Counted from the stretch's first letter, positions 8,103-16,326 are shown. The stretch: DNA of 64,000 bases from Bradyrhizobium sp. CCBAU 51765 (GCF_015291725.1 NZ_CP030038.1:7553001-7617000), one strand, 5' to 3'. Program-made: numbers and translations. The notes: generated from the letters alone by a model not told the origin.

Positions 8103-8926
8103 TGCGGCGCCGCGTTCAGCATGGGCTGGGCGACAGCGTTGGCGCCAAGACCCCATTTGTCGAGAATGGCCTTGTAGGTGCCGTCGGCGATCATCGCCGC
8201 GAGCTTCTCCGTCACGACCTCGCGCAGGGCTGCATCGTCCTTGCGGAACATGATGCCCTGGTAGCCCTTGGCGAAGGGCTCGCCGACCACGCGGTATTTC
8301 CCGGGCTCCTGCGTCTGCGCGTAAGGCAGCGTCTCGCTGCCCTGCACGGCGGCGTCGATGCGGCCCTGCTTGAGCTGGTTGCGGACGTCGATCGAGTTCT
8401 CGCCCGGAACATATTGGATCGCCGGCTTGCCGGCCGGCTCGCAATTCTGCTTGTTCCATTTCTCGATCTCGACCGGGAAGCTGGTGCTGCGGGTGGTGCC
8501 GACCTTCTTGCCGCAGAGATCGGTCGCATCCTTGGCCCCGCTCTCCGCCATCACGAAGAACTGCGGGCCGGTTGCGAGGTAGTCGACGAAATCGGCAGTC
8601 TCGCGCCGCGAGGCGCGATCGGAGATGCCGGAGATGATGAAATCGGCGCGCTTGGTCTGGAGCGAGGGGATCAGCTCGGCGAACGGCGTCTCGCTCCAGA
8701 CGATCTTCAGCCCGCCAAGCCGCTTGGCGAGCTCTTTAGCGAGATCGATATCGAGCCCGACCAGCTCGTTGGTTGCGGGATCGCGATATTCCATCGGCGC
8801 GTAGGTGGAATTGACCGTGAGCTTCAGCGTGCCGGCCTGCTTGATCTCCGCCGGAAGCTCGGCCGCCTGCGCCGACGTCACGGCAGCCAACGCTGCGAAG
8901 GCAAGCAAATGCGGGAGGCGTGTCAT
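8099..8926 (-). CDS. Amino-acid ABC transporter substrate-binding protein (SBP family 3)
   Basis: 275-residue periplasmic binding protein with a Sec signal (MTRLPHLLAFAALAAVTSAQ, mature start near AELPAEIKQAG). Family-3 hallmarks are YAPMEYRDPATNELVGLDID and FIISGISDRASRRE. It is encoded directly upstream of, and overlapping, its permease, and 39 bases downstream of the N-carbamoylase gene. It is the primary binding protein of the importer; the paralogue at 5652-6467 probably broadens ligand range. Co-transcription with an N-carbamoyl-amino-acid hydrolase suggests that amino acids or their carbamoyl/cyclic derivatives are the cargo (inference). Confidence 0.93.
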   Translation of the reverse strand: MTRLPHLLAFAALAAVTSAQAAELPAEIKQAGTLKLTVNSTYAPMEYRDPATNELVGLDIDLAKELAKRLGGLKIVWSETPFAELIPSLQTKRADFIISGISDRASRRETADFVDYLATGPQFFVMAESGAKDATDLCGKKVGTTRSTSFPVEIEKWNKQNCEPAGKPAIQYVPGENSIDVRNQLKQGRIDAAVQGSETLPYAQTQEPGKYRVVGEPFAKGYQGIMFRKDDAALREVVTEKLAAMIADGTYKAILDKWGLGANAVAQPMLNAAPQ

Positions 8927-8965
8927 GTCAGCTCCTTTGCCAACGGTGCGATCGGTCGTTCGAAA

Positions 8966-9934
8966 TCAATCTGCGTCGAGAACGGCCGGCTCGATGACGC
9001 CGGCGCGCTCGGTGATCACCCTGTACTGCTCGGGCCGCCGGTGGGCGGCGAAATTGAACATCTTGTCCTTGCCCTGGCGGCAGAGGTCGAGGTCGATGTC
9101 GGCGACGATCACCTCGTCCGCGAGCGTCTGGGCCTGCGCGACGATGCGGCCGTTGGGATCGACGATGCACGAGCCGCCGATCAGCCCGGAGCCGTCCTCC
9201 TCGCCCGCCTTGGCCACCGAGATCGCCCAGGTCGCGTTCATGTAGGCGTTGGCCTGCGTCACCAGCGTCGAGTGGAAGGTGCGCAAGGCGCCGTCTTCGG
9301 TGGCGCCACCGTTTGGATCATAGGCCGCCGAATTGTAGCCGATGCAGACGAGTTCGACGCCCTGCAGGCCGAGCACGCGCCAGGATTCCGGCCAGCGCCG
9401 ATCGTTGCAGATCATCATGCCCATGATGGCATGGGCCCAGGACGAGCCGGCGCGGAAGGCGGGAAAGCCGAGGTCGCCATATTCGAAGTAGCGCTTCTCG
9501 AGCTGCTGGTAGCGCGCGCCCGGACGCGGCTCGACCGACCCGGGAAGATGCACCTTGCGGTAACGGCCGAGAATCTCACCGTCGCGATCGACCAGGATAG
9601 AGCAGTTGTAGCGCCGGCCGTCCGGCGTCTTCTCGGCATAGCCGACATAGAAGCCGACGCGGAGCGCACGCGCCCGATCGAACAGCCTTGCCACCGCCGG
9701 ATTCGGCATGCTGCGCTCGAAATACTGGTCGAGAGCCTCGCCTTCGAGCAGCCAGCGCGGGAAGAAGGTGGTGAAGGCAAGCTCGGGAAACACCACGAGG
9801 CTCGCACCGCGGCCGGCCGCCTCCTCCAGCATGTCGAGCATCCGCGACAGCGTATGCTCGCGCGTATCGGCTTTTTGCGTCGGCCCCATCTGAGCGGCGG
9901 CGGCGCGAAGGACACGAACCAAGTTTGCCTCCAA
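8966..9934 (-). CDS. N-carbamoyl-D-amino-acid hydrolase-like carbon-nitrogen hydrolase
   Basis: Nitrilase-superfamily amidase of about 320 residues. It would convert N-carbamoyl amino acids to the amino acid, CO2 and ammonia. The catalytic Glu-Lys-Cys triad is visible: E in VFPELAFTTFFPRW, K in RYRKVHLPGS, C in MMICNDRRWPESWRV. The segments FEYGDLGFPAF and IFNF-like KMFNFAAHRRPEQY match the hydantoin-pathway D-carbamoylases closely. No ATG lies near the conserved start; TTG at 9934 or TTG at 9922 are the candidates. It is the first gene of the operon and is divergent from a LysR gene 140 bp away. Stereospecificity cannot be read. Confidence 0.88.
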   Translation of the reverse strand: MEANLVRVLRAAAAQMGPTQKADTREHTLSRMLDMLEEAAGRGASLVVFPELAFTTFFPRWLLEGEALDQYFERSMPNPAVARLFDRARALRVGFYVGYAEKTPDGRRYNCSILVDRDGEILGRYRKVHLPGSVEPRPGARYQQLEKRYFEYGDLGFPAFRAGSSWAHAIMGMMICNDRRWPESWRVLGLQGVELVCIGYNSAAYDPNGGATEDGALRTFHSTLVTQANAYMNATWAISVAKAGEEDGSGLIGGSCIVDPNGRIVAQAQTLADEVIVADIDLDLCRQGKDKMFNFAAHRRPEQYRVITERAGVIEPAVLDAD

Positions 9935-10018
9935 TCTGTGCGCGGTGCTGCCTCAATGGGCGAATGAACCCTTTGATACGACGCGCAAATCCGCTGCCAT
10001 TACGGTTGAGCGGGGCTG

Positions 10019-10049
10019 CAAAATCAATTCGCTTTGCTATGATGTTTTG
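10019..10049. promoter_or_regulatory. Candidate LysR operator in the divergent promoter region
   Basis: An imperfect inverted repeat CAAAATCA-N13-TGATGTTTTG lies in the 139-bp region between the N-carbamoylase gene and the divergent LysR gene. This spacing and placement fit a LysR-type operator controlling both directions. The assignment is by position and symmetry only. Confidence 0.35.
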
Positions 10050-10073
10050 GCCCTGAGTATAATCGGCAGTGAT

Positions 10074-11000
10074 ATGAACCTGCGTCAGCTCGAGATTCTG
10101 CGTGCGGTCATCCGCCACCGCACCACGGTTGCGGCGGCGGACGAGCTGGCGCTGTCGCAGCCCGCGGTGAGCAACGCGCTGAAGACGATGGAGGCGCAGG
10201 CCGGTTTCGCGCTGTTCGAGCGCGTCAACAACCGGCTGTTTCCGACCGCCGAAGCCATGGCGCTCTACAAGGAGAGCGAAGCGATCTTCGCGCTGCACGC
10301 CAAGCTCGAGAACCGCGTACGCGATCTGCGCGAGAACCGATCCGGGCATCTCGCCATCGTGGCGACCCCGCCGCTCGCCTACAGCATCATCCCTTCCGCG
10401 CTGTCAGGCTTCCTGCGCCGTCGCCCGGAGACGCGCATGTTCTTCGATGTGCGCCGCTACGAGGGCATCATCGAGGGTGTGCTGAGCCGCGTCGCCGAGC
10501 TCGGCTTCGCGCTCGGACTGACGCATCATCCAGGGATCGCGCATGAGGTGGTGCATACCGGCGAGATGGTGTGCGTGCTGCCGCCGCAGCATCCGCTCGC
10601 GGAACGGCCGGTGATCTCGGCCGCTGATCTCTCCGGCCTGCCCTTCATCGGGCTCGAGCGCGGCACGCGGCTTGGCGAAGCCGTGCGCGACAGCTTTGCC
10701 CGCGCCGGTGCGCCGTTCCGGCCGACGGTCGAGGTGCGCTACTGCAACACGGCCTGCGTGCTCGCGGCCGCCGGCGTCGGCGCTGCGGTGGTCGATCCGT
10801 TCTCGCCGCGGCAGAACGGCGGCAGCGGCCTCGTCGTCCGTCCATTCACGCCGACGACGCAGGCGGTCGCCTATATGCTGTGGTCGGAAGCCGAGCCGCT
10901 GTCGCGTCTGGCCAAGGCCTTTCTCAGCGAGGTCCGCAAGGAGAGCGCGCTGCTCGAGCGCACAGCGCCGCACCAGCAACATGGTGCAGAAGGCGACTGA
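10074..11000 (+). CDS. LysR-family transcriptional regulator
   Basis: 308-residue regulator. The ATG at 10074 gives MNLRQLEILRAVIRHRTTVA, the standard LysR start; the frame is open for 43 more codons upstream but those run through the probable promoter. The helix-turn-helix is about residues 1-60 (LSQPAVSNALKTMEAQAGFA) and the effector domain about 90-295. It is transcribed divergently from the carbamoylase/transport operon and is its most likely regulator. It is related to the LysR protein at 813 (both have a PTA[AE]AMALY segment), so the two flank one functional region. The effector may be a pathway intermediate (inference). Confidence 0.94.
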   Translation: MNLRQLEILRAVIRHRTTVAAADELALSQPAVSNALKTMEAQAGFALFERVNNRLFPTAEAMALYKESEAIFALHAKLENRVRDLRENRSGHLAIVATPPLAYSIIPSALSGFLRRRPETRMFFDVRRYEGIIEGVLSRVAELGFALGLTHHPGIAHEVVHTGEMVCVLPPQHPLAERPVISAADLSGLPFIGLERGTRLGEAVRDSFARAGAPFRPTVEVRYCNTACVLAAAGVGAAVVDPFSPRQNGGSGLVVRPFTPTTQAVAYMLWSEAEPLSRLAKAFLSEVRKESALLERTAPHQQHGAEGD

Positions 11001-11039
11001 GCTTGCGATCACACGCGCAACCTTCTACCCGAGGCGCAC

Positions 11040-11744
11040 ATGGCACGCATCACCATCATCGAGACTGGGCTGGTTCCTCCAGAGCATCGCGAGCGCCACG
11101 GCTCGTTTCCGGACATGTTCGCGCGCATGATCCGAACCGAGGACCCCACGGCGACGGTCGAGGTCGTCAGCATCCCGAAGGGCGATGCGCTCCCCGACCC
11201 GCGCAAGCTTGAGGCCGTCCTGATCACCGGCGCCGCTGCCGGCGTCTATGACGAACTCGACTGGATGGCGCCGCTGGAGGATTTCGTGCGCCAAGCCTAC
11301 ACCAACAAGACACCGATGGTCGGTGTCTGCTTCGGCCATCAGCTGATCGCGCAGGCGCTTGGCGGCACCGTGCGCAAGTCGGAGAAGGGCTGGGGCATCG
11401 GCCGGCACGTCTATCAGGTGCTGCCGGAGAACGGCGTGGTCGACGGCGACGCGGTCGCGATCGCCGCCTCGCATCAGGACCAGGTGATCGATCCGCCGGA
11501 CGATGCGCTGACGATTCTGTCGTCCGACTTCACCCCGCATGCCGGCCTGCTCTATGCCAACGGTGTGACGCTGACAGTCCAGCCGCATCCGGAATTCGAC
11601 GTAGCGTTCGCGCAAGTGTGCTGCGACCTGCGCGAAGGGAAAGCGCCGGATGACGTCGTCGCCACAGCGCGGGCGTCGCTGGCGCAGCCATTGGACAATG
11701 CGAAGCTGGGCGGAGCGATTACAAGGTTCTTGGCGAGGCGCTGA
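11040..11744 (+). CDS. Class I glutamine amidotransferase-like protein
   Basis: 234-residue protein with the class I glutaminase fold. The nucleophile elbow is VGVCFGHQLIAQALGG (Cys about residue 97) and the His-Glu pair is in VQPHPEFDVAFA. AIAASHQDQV is the family's conserved SHxD-like segment. It is a stand-alone GATase of the GMP-synthase-like group, members of which also hydrolyse gamma-glutamyl amides. It starts 40 bases downstream of the LysR gene with a weak GAGG ribosome site, so it is probably co-transcribed. Its link to the divergent operon could be amide or nitrogen handling, but no substrate is evident. Confidence 0.85.
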   Translation: MARITIIETGLVPPEHRERHGSFPDMFARMIRTEDPTATVEVVSIPKGDALPDPRKLEAVLITGAAAGVYDELDWMAPLEDFVRQAYTNKTPMVGVCFGHQLIAQALGGTVRKSEKGWGIGRHVYQVLPENGVVDGDAVAIAASHQDQVIDPPDDALTILSSDFTPHAGLLYANGVTLTVQPHPEFDVAFAQVCCDLREGKAPDDVVATARASLAQPLDNAKLGGAITRFLARR

Positions 11745-11812
11745 TTTCACCTCGCCCCGCTTGCAGCAAGGCAATCGCATATGGATTTCACGAGGGAGCG
11801 CGGGCTTGCTCC

Positions 11813-12034
11813 GCCTCCCCCGCTTGCGGGAGAGGCGGACGCGCTCGCAGAGCGCGCCGGGTGAGGGTTCTCACCACTCGGGGACAGCCGCCGCATTTCT
11901 CGACAATCCCGATGCGGAGGCAGCCCCCTCCCCAACCCTCCCCCGCAAGTGGGAGAGGGAGCCGAATTCCGATGCCGTCCCATCCTGCCACCATATTCGA
12001 TTGGCTTGCCGCTTGCGGGGAGAGGGTCAGGAAG
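11813..12034. repeat. Palindromic repeat cluster, CTCTCCC/GGGAGAG family
   Basis: The 294-bp gap between the amidotransferase gene and the convergent NTF2-like gene is mostly repeat. A hairpin arm CCTCCCCCGCTTGCGGGAGAG lies near 11815-11835, a second inverted arm (CCCCGCAAGTGGGAGAGG) near 11941-11958, and a partial third copy (CTTGCGGGGAGAGGGTCAGG) near 12013-12032. The outer arms are inverted relative to each other, giving a large potential stem. No gene is seen in this gap. Confidence 0.7.
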
Positions 12035-12038
12035 TAGC

Positions 12039-12506
12039 TCAGAACGGCTCGCTTCCCAGCCCCGGCGCATCGGCCGGCCGCGGGCCCGGCGCCGCCCAGT
12101 GAAACCGGCGATCCTTCTCCGCGATCGCGACGTCGTTGATCGAGGCCTCGCGCCGCTTCATCAGGCCGTGCTCATCGAACTCCCACTGCTCGTTGCCGTA
12201 GGAGCGATACCACTGGCCGCCGGCATCGTGCCATTCGTACTGGAAGCGCACCGCGATGCGGTTGCCATCGAAGGCCCAGAGGTCCTTGATCAGCCGGTAG
12301 TCCAGTTCCTTCTCCCACTTGCGGGTGAGGAACGCGACGATGGCCTCGCGGCCCTGAAAGACTTCGGAACGATTGCGCCAGCGGCTGTCCTCGGTATAGG
12401 CGAGCGACACGCGGACCGGATCGCGTGAATTCCAGGCGTCCTCGGCCATGCGGGCCTTTTGCGCAGCGGTCTCGCGGGTGAAGGGTGGAAGCGGCGGGCG
12501 CGACAT
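12039..12506 (-). CDS. Nuclear transport factor 2 (NTF2)-like protein, DUF1348 type
   Basis: 155-residue small alpha+beta protein starting MSRPPLPPFTRETAAQKARM. The segments AEDAWNSRDPVRVSLAYTED, FLTRKWEKELDYRLIKDLWA and FRFQYEWHD-like VRFQYEWHDAGGQWYRSYGN match the DUF1348/SnoaL-like family. Members are small pocketed proteins, mostly of unknown function. The ATG at 12506 is chosen because the sequence upstream has no family similarity. It is a single gene between repeats and ybgC, with no visible operon partner. Confidence 0.82.
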   Translation of the reverse strand: MSRPPLPPFTRETAAQKARMAEDAWNSRDPVRVSLAYTEDSRWRNRSEVFQGREAIVAFLTRKWEKELDYRLIKDLWAFDGNRIAVRFQYEWHDAGGQWYRSYGNEQWEFDEHGLMKRREASINDVAIAEKDRRFHWAAPGPRPADAPGLGSEPF

Positions 12507-12599
12507 GATGGCCTCATCGGTTGATCGGGCCGAGAATTTATCGCCCCGATTGGCGGAGTCGATAGGCCGCCACAAATCAGGCGATCACTTATCGGGCGA

Positions 12600-13049
12600 T
12601 CACGAAATCAGATCGGCCTTCATCAGCGTGCGTATCGACTTCGGAATCGGCTGGGCGCGACCGCCGCTGATGAAGGCAACGCGGACCTCGGCCTTCACCA
12701 GCACATCGTGGCCGCGCCGCACCTCCTGCGCCAGCATGATGGACGCACCCTTCACCGCGACCGGCCAGGTCACGACGTCGAGCACGTCGTCCATTCGCGC
12801 AGGCCTGAGAAAATCCAGATGCATCGAGCGGACGACGAAGGCAAAGCCTGCGCCCTCCGTCTCGACCTGCTCGAACAGCGCCTGCTGCTCGGCGCCCATC
12901 AGCCTCAGATGATTGGTGCGTCCGCGCTCCATGTAGCGCAGATAGTTGGCGTGATAGACGATCCCCGAGAAATCCGTGTCCTCGTAATAGACGCGGACCT
13001 GCATGTGGTGGCGGCCGTCGCGGATCTCGCCGTCCAGATGGGCAGTCAC
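12600..13049 (-). CDS. ybgC: Tol-Pal-associated acyl-CoA thioesterase, YbgC family
   Basis: 149-residue hot-dog-fold thioesterase. The catalytic segment is YYEDTDFSGIVYHANYLRYM (Asp in the helix start), followed by ERGRTNHLRLMG. A GTG start at 13049 (VTAHLDGEIRDGRHHMQVRV) matches the expected length; a TTG at 13127 would add 26 residues and overlap the neighbouring gene. In most alphaproteobacteria ybgC heads tolQRAB-pal just after ruvB. Here no tol gene follows: an NTF2-like gene and a repeat cluster lie downstream. That suggests a rearrangement at this point. It acts on acyl-CoA in phospholipid metabolism. Confidence 0.88.
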   Translation of the reverse strand: MTAHLDGEIRDGRHHMQVRVYYEDTDFSGIVYHANYLRYMERGRTNHLRLMGAEQQALFEQVETEGAGFAFVVRSMHLDFLRPARMDDVLDVVTWPVAVKGASIMLAQEVRRGHDVLVKAEVRVAFISGGRAQPIPKSIRTLMKADLIS

Positions 13050-13116
13050 GTCGTGAGCCTCTTCGCTTGTCGCTGTCGGCCCGTTTTGCGCAAAAACCGC
13101 GGTCCGCGCAAGCGTG

Positions 13117-14037
13117 TTACGACACAACCGGCGCGGTCTGCCCCAGCCTCACCTCGACGATCTCCGGCGGCACCCCGACGCGGAGCGGCATGATGCTGCA
13201 GCCGAGGCCACCGGAGATGATGACGTCGCATTTCAGCCTGACATGACCATAGGCGAGGCGGACGCCATCCTGCGGCGGCACCGCGGGGGACCAGCCGAGC
13301 AGGCGGACCTGGCCGCCATGGGTGTGGCCGGACAGTTGCAGCGCGACACGCGCCGGCACGCGCGGCGCGATGTTGGGCTCATGCGCGAGCAGGATGACGG
13401 GCGCATCGTCCGTGACCTTGGCGAGCGTCGCGCTGAGATCGTCGGCGCCGAACCGCGCCATGCCGCGAAACCGGCGCGCCGGCAGGAACGCGAGTTGATC
13501 GCCGAGTCCGGCGAGCCAGAACGGGCGGCCGTCCTTGGTGAGGCGCACGACGTCGTTCTCGTAGACGGGGATGCCGGCCGCTTCCAGCGCGCGGTGCGCG
13601 ACGGTCACCCCCTGCCCGGCCCGTTGCACGAGCCTGTCATCCCAATAGTCGTGGTTGCCCATGACGGCGTGGACGCCGAGCGGCGCCTTGAGGCCGGCCA
13701 GCACGCGTGCCCATTCGCTGCACGGAATGATGCGCGTGACCTGATGCAGGCCGGCGACATAGTCGCCGAGCAGCACGATAAGGTCGGCCTTCAGCGCGTT
13801 GGTGCGGTCGACGATGGCCGCGACCCGGTCGAGCGGCATCCAGGGATCGCAGGCATGGAGGTCGGCGATGACGGCGATCTTCAGCGGAAGATCCGCCGGC
13901 CATTGCCGCGGCGTGGGATGATAGCGGGTGACGCGGAGCCGCAGCATCGGCTCGACGCCGACGCCATAGGCGGCCGTCGAGACGCCGAGGGCGGACAGAC
14001 CGCCGATGGAACGGATGAGATGACGGCGCGTGATCAT
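13117..14037 (-). CDS. Metallophosphoesterase, YkuE/YaeI type
   Basis: 306-residue binuclear metallophosphoesterase. The N-terminus MITRRHLIRSIGGLSALGVS contains a twin-arginine-like motif, so the enzyme is probably exported or membrane-attached. The five metal-binding blocks are visible: IAVIADLHACDP, VLLGDYVAG, VMGNHDYWDD, LLAHEPN and LSGHTHGGQVRLLGW. The family includes lipid-directed phosphoesterases such as UDP-2,3-diacylglucosamine hydrolase-like YaeI. It lies 67 bases upstream of ybgC on the same strand. Confidence 0.92.
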   Translation of the reverse strand: MITRRHLIRSIGGLSALGVSTAAYGVGVEPMLRLRVTRYHPTPRQWPADLPLKIAVIADLHACDPWMPLDRVAAIVDRTNALKADLIVLLGDYVAGLHQVTRIIPCSEWARVLAGLKAPLGVHAVMGNHDYWDDRLVQRAGQGVTVAHRALEAAGIPVYENDVVRLTKDGRPFWLAGLGDQLAFLPARRFRGMARFGADDLSATLAKVTDDAPVILLAHEPNIAPRVPARVALQLSGHTHGGQVRLLGWSPAVPPQDGVRLAYGHVRLKCDVIISGGLGCSIMPLRVGVPPEIVEVRLGQTAPVVS

Positions 14038-14099
14038 GGAAGCCCGTTTCAGATGCAGCTTCTCGATGCGATGCGATTGAAGCAGAATTGGGATGCGCT

Positions 14100-14138
14100 C
14101 GTGCAGATCGTCTGCATCCTCGTGCAGACGCCTGCACG
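14100..14138 (-). terminator. Hairpin after the duplicated-domain gene
   Basis: A nested inverted repeat lies five bases beyond the stop of the gene ending at 14143: outer arms CGTGCAG/CTGCACG and inner arms TCTGCA/TGCAGA, separated by small internal loops. There is no T-run, so it would stabilise the 3' end or pause transcription rather than act as a standard intrinsic terminator. Confidence 0.35.
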
Positions 14139-14142
14139 GGCA

Positions 14143-15012
14143 TCACCAGCGGCTCTCGCCAACCAGCGCATCCAGCCGCGTCTTCAATTCGTCCGACGCC
14201 CGGTAGTACCAGACACCGCCGAGCAGATCGCGAAAACGTTCATTGACACGCGCCTCACGCTCGATGCGGTCGATCGTGCCGGCGTTGATCACATCTTCGA
14301 GGGGACCTGCGGCCAGCAGCGACAGCAATACCGGATTGGCCTCGATCCTCAGGATCTCCAGGATCAGGTCGATCATTCGGTCGGGATCATCCTCGCGCAG
14401 GTCTCGCTCGAAATCCATGATCGCGAACAGATTGTCGTCCTGGTCGCGCTCGGATTTGGAGTATTGCTCGACCCAGGCGCGCGCGAGCCTGGCGGTCGAC
14501 ATGTTGGCGAAATCGAGCGGCTCGCGCGGCGTGCGCTGCGCCAGATGATCGGCCTGCCAGGCCTTGCTGTCGGCAAGTCCTGCAATACGCGACATCAAGG
14601 GGTCGTCGGGATCGACATGCACGCCACCGAGCAGCCAGCGCAACCGGTCATTGTGCCCGGCCTCGTGCTCGATGCGCGCTATCACCTCCTCGCCGTGTGC
14701 GTAGAGCAGCGACAGCAGGAATTTGTCGTTGAGCTGCATCACGGTCGGCTTGTCGGCCTCGGACTTGAGCACTTCCAGCACGAGATCGAGCGCCTGCTGC
14801 GGCCGGCGGTGCGGCAGACGATCGAAATAGAGTTTCAAGGCCCAGACGCTGCCGACCTGGTCGCGCCGGCTGACGCGTTGAAGCGCGCACCACATCGACG
14901 CCAGCTCTCCGAGCGGCATCGGGTCCAGGAACGCCTCGGTCTCATCAGGCGTCTGCAGCTGCGGCGCAGCCGCGATGACCTCGAGCAATCCAGCGTCATC
15001 CGTCAGCCCCAT
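14143..15012 (-). CDS. Hypothetical protein with two tandem DUF6869-like domains
   Basis: 289-residue soluble, mostly helical protein with no signal or membrane segment. Two halves repeat the same pattern. Residues about 20-140 (LASMWCALQ, ALDLVLEVLK, VIARIEHEAGHNDRLRWLLG) align by eye with about 165-270 (LARAWVEQY, MIDLILEILR, VINAGTIDRIEREARVNERF, LLGGVW). This looks like an internal duplication of a DUF6869-type unit. The ATG at 15012 (MGLTDDAGLLEVI) is preferred to an upstream ATG with arginine-rich codons. The function is unknown. It lies between ruvB and the metallophosphoesterase, about 100 bases from each. Confidence 0.75.
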   Translation of the reverse strand: MGLTDDAGLLEVIAAAPQLQTPDETEAFLDPMPLGELASMWCALQRVSRRDQVGSVWALKLYFDRLPHRRPQQALDLVLEVLKSEADKPTVMQLNDKFLLSLLYAHGEEVIARIEHEAGHNDRLRWLLGGVHVDPDDPLMSRIAGLADSKAWQADHLAQRTPREPLDFANMSTARLARAWVEQYSKSERDQDDNLFAIMDFERDLREDDPDRMIDLILEILRIEANPVLLSLLAAGPLEDVINAGTIDRIEREARVNERFRDLLGGVWYYRASDELKTRLDALVGESRW

Positions 15013-15109
15013 TCTTCCCACTCCAATCCGTGTGCGAGAGCGGCGATGCCGTGCGCCGCGCATCGGATTAGTGATGGGATTGAACCGGCGGGTTCACCGG
15101 TTGCGGCAG

Positions 15110-16168
15110 TCAGTCGTCCTCGGACGGCTCGGTGCCGAACAGGCCGAACTGGGCCGGATCGCGATTGGGCTCGGCGAGACCGAGATGGCGGAAGGCGTGC
15201 GACGTGAGCAGCCGGCCGCGCGGAGTGCGCTGCAGATAGCCGCACTGGATCAGATAGGGCTCGATGATGTCCTCGATCGCATCGCGCGGCTCGGACAGCG
15301 CGGCGGCCATGGTCTCGACGCCAACCGGGCCGCCGCCATAGTTCATCGCGATGGTCGAGAGATAGCGGCGATCCATCGCGTCGAGACCCGCGGCGTCGAC
15401 CTCGAGCGCGCTCAGCGCATGGTCGGCGATCTTGCGGTCGATCGTGGCGGCATCGGCCGCGGAGGCGAAATCGCGGACGCGCCGCAGCAGCCGGCCTGCG
15501 ATGCGGGGCGTGCCGCGGGCGCGGCGCGCGATCTCGTTGGCGCCATCCGCGCTCATGCCGACATTGAGCACGCGGGCGCCGCGGGTGACGATGCTCTCCA
15601 GCTCCTCGATCGTGTAGAAATTCAGCCGCACCGGAATGCCGAAGCGGTCGCGCAGGGGATTGGTGAGCAGCCCGGCGCGCGTGGTGGCGCCGACGAGGGT
15701 GAATTTCGACAGCTCGATCTTCACCGAGCGCGCCGCCGGTCCCTCGCCGATGATGAGGTCGAGCTGGAAGTCCTCCATCGCAGGATAAAGCACCTCTTCC
15801 ACCGCGGGGCTGAGGCGATGGATCTCGTCGATGAAGAGCACGTCGCGCTCTTCGAGATTGGTGAGGAGCGCGGCGAGATCGCCGGCCTTGGCGATGACAG
15901 GCCCCGATGTGGCGCGGAAGCCAACGCCGAGCTCCTTGGCCACGATCTGCGCCAGCGTGGTCTTGCCGAGGCCGGGGGGACCGACGAACAGCACGTGATC
16001 CAGCGCCTCGCCGCGCTTGCGCGCCGCCTCGATGAAGATCGACAGATTCTTGCGCGCCTGCTGCTGGCCGACGAAATCGGACAGCGACTGCGGACGCAGC
16101 GCGGTGTCGCCGACGTCGTCGCTGCGGCGCTCGGGCGAGACCATGCGGGAGGCCTTGGGATCGCTCAC
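15110..16168 (-). CDS. ruvB: Holliday junction branch-migration helicase RuvB
   Basis: 352-residue AAA+ motor that drives branch migration together with RuvA. Walker A is GPPGLGKTTLAQIVAKELGV, Walker B is VLFIDEIHRLSP, and sensor 1 is LVGATTRAGLLTNPLRDRFG. The C-terminal winged helix follows GGGPVGVETMAAALSEP and ends QRTPRGRLLTSHAF. A GTG at 16168 gives MSDPKASRMVSPERR; an ATG at 16144 is the alternative. It is the last of ruvC-ruvA-ruvB on this strand. A palindromic repeat (16186-16307) separates it from ruvA. Confidence 0.98.
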   Translation of the reverse strand: MSDPKASRMVSPERRSDDVGDTALRPQSLSDFVGQQQARKNLSIFIEAARKRGEALDHVLFVGPPGLGKTTLAQIVAKELGVGFRATSGPVIAKAGDLAALLTNLEERDVLFIDEIHRLSPAVEEVLYPAMEDFQLDLIIGEGPAARSVKIELSKFTLVGATTRAGLLTNPLRDRFGIPVRLNFYTIEELESIVTRGARVLNVGMSADGANEIARRARGTPRIAGRLLRRVRDFASAADAATIDRKIADHALSALEVDAAGLDAMDRRYLSTIAMNYGGGPVGVETMAAALSEPRDAIEDIIEPYLIQCGYLQRTPRGRLLTSHAFRHLGLAEPNRDPAQFGLFGTEPSEDD

Positions 16169-16185
16169 TCAGCGAACTCCTCGTA

Positions 16186-16307
16186 GAGTGGGCAAAGGCG
16201 CCCTAGGCGCCGTGCCCACCATGTCTCCGATCATTCGAAAGATGGTGGGCACGCTTCCGCCTTCGCTCTTTGAGCTACGGCGGACAAGTCGCTTTGCCCA
16301 CCCTATG
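16186..16307. repeat. Palindromic repeat, GTGGGCAAAG/CTTTGCCCAC family, inside the ruv operon
   Basis: The outer arms GTGGGCAAAG and CTTTGCCCAC enclose two internal hairpins: GGCGCCctaGGCGCC near 16198, and GTGCCCACCAT/ATGGTGGGCAC around 16212-16252. It fills the gap between ruvA and ruvB and would be part of their common transcript. Confidence 0.7.
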
Positions 16308-16326
16308 AGATCGGCCGTTGCCGCGC

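Noticed and set aside
8103..8459. N-terminal extension of the amino-acid permease
   Set aside because: The frame continues upstream of 8102, but it overlaps the binding-protein gene on the same strand and has antisense-like, arginine-rich composition. The ATG at 8102 gives a normal permease.
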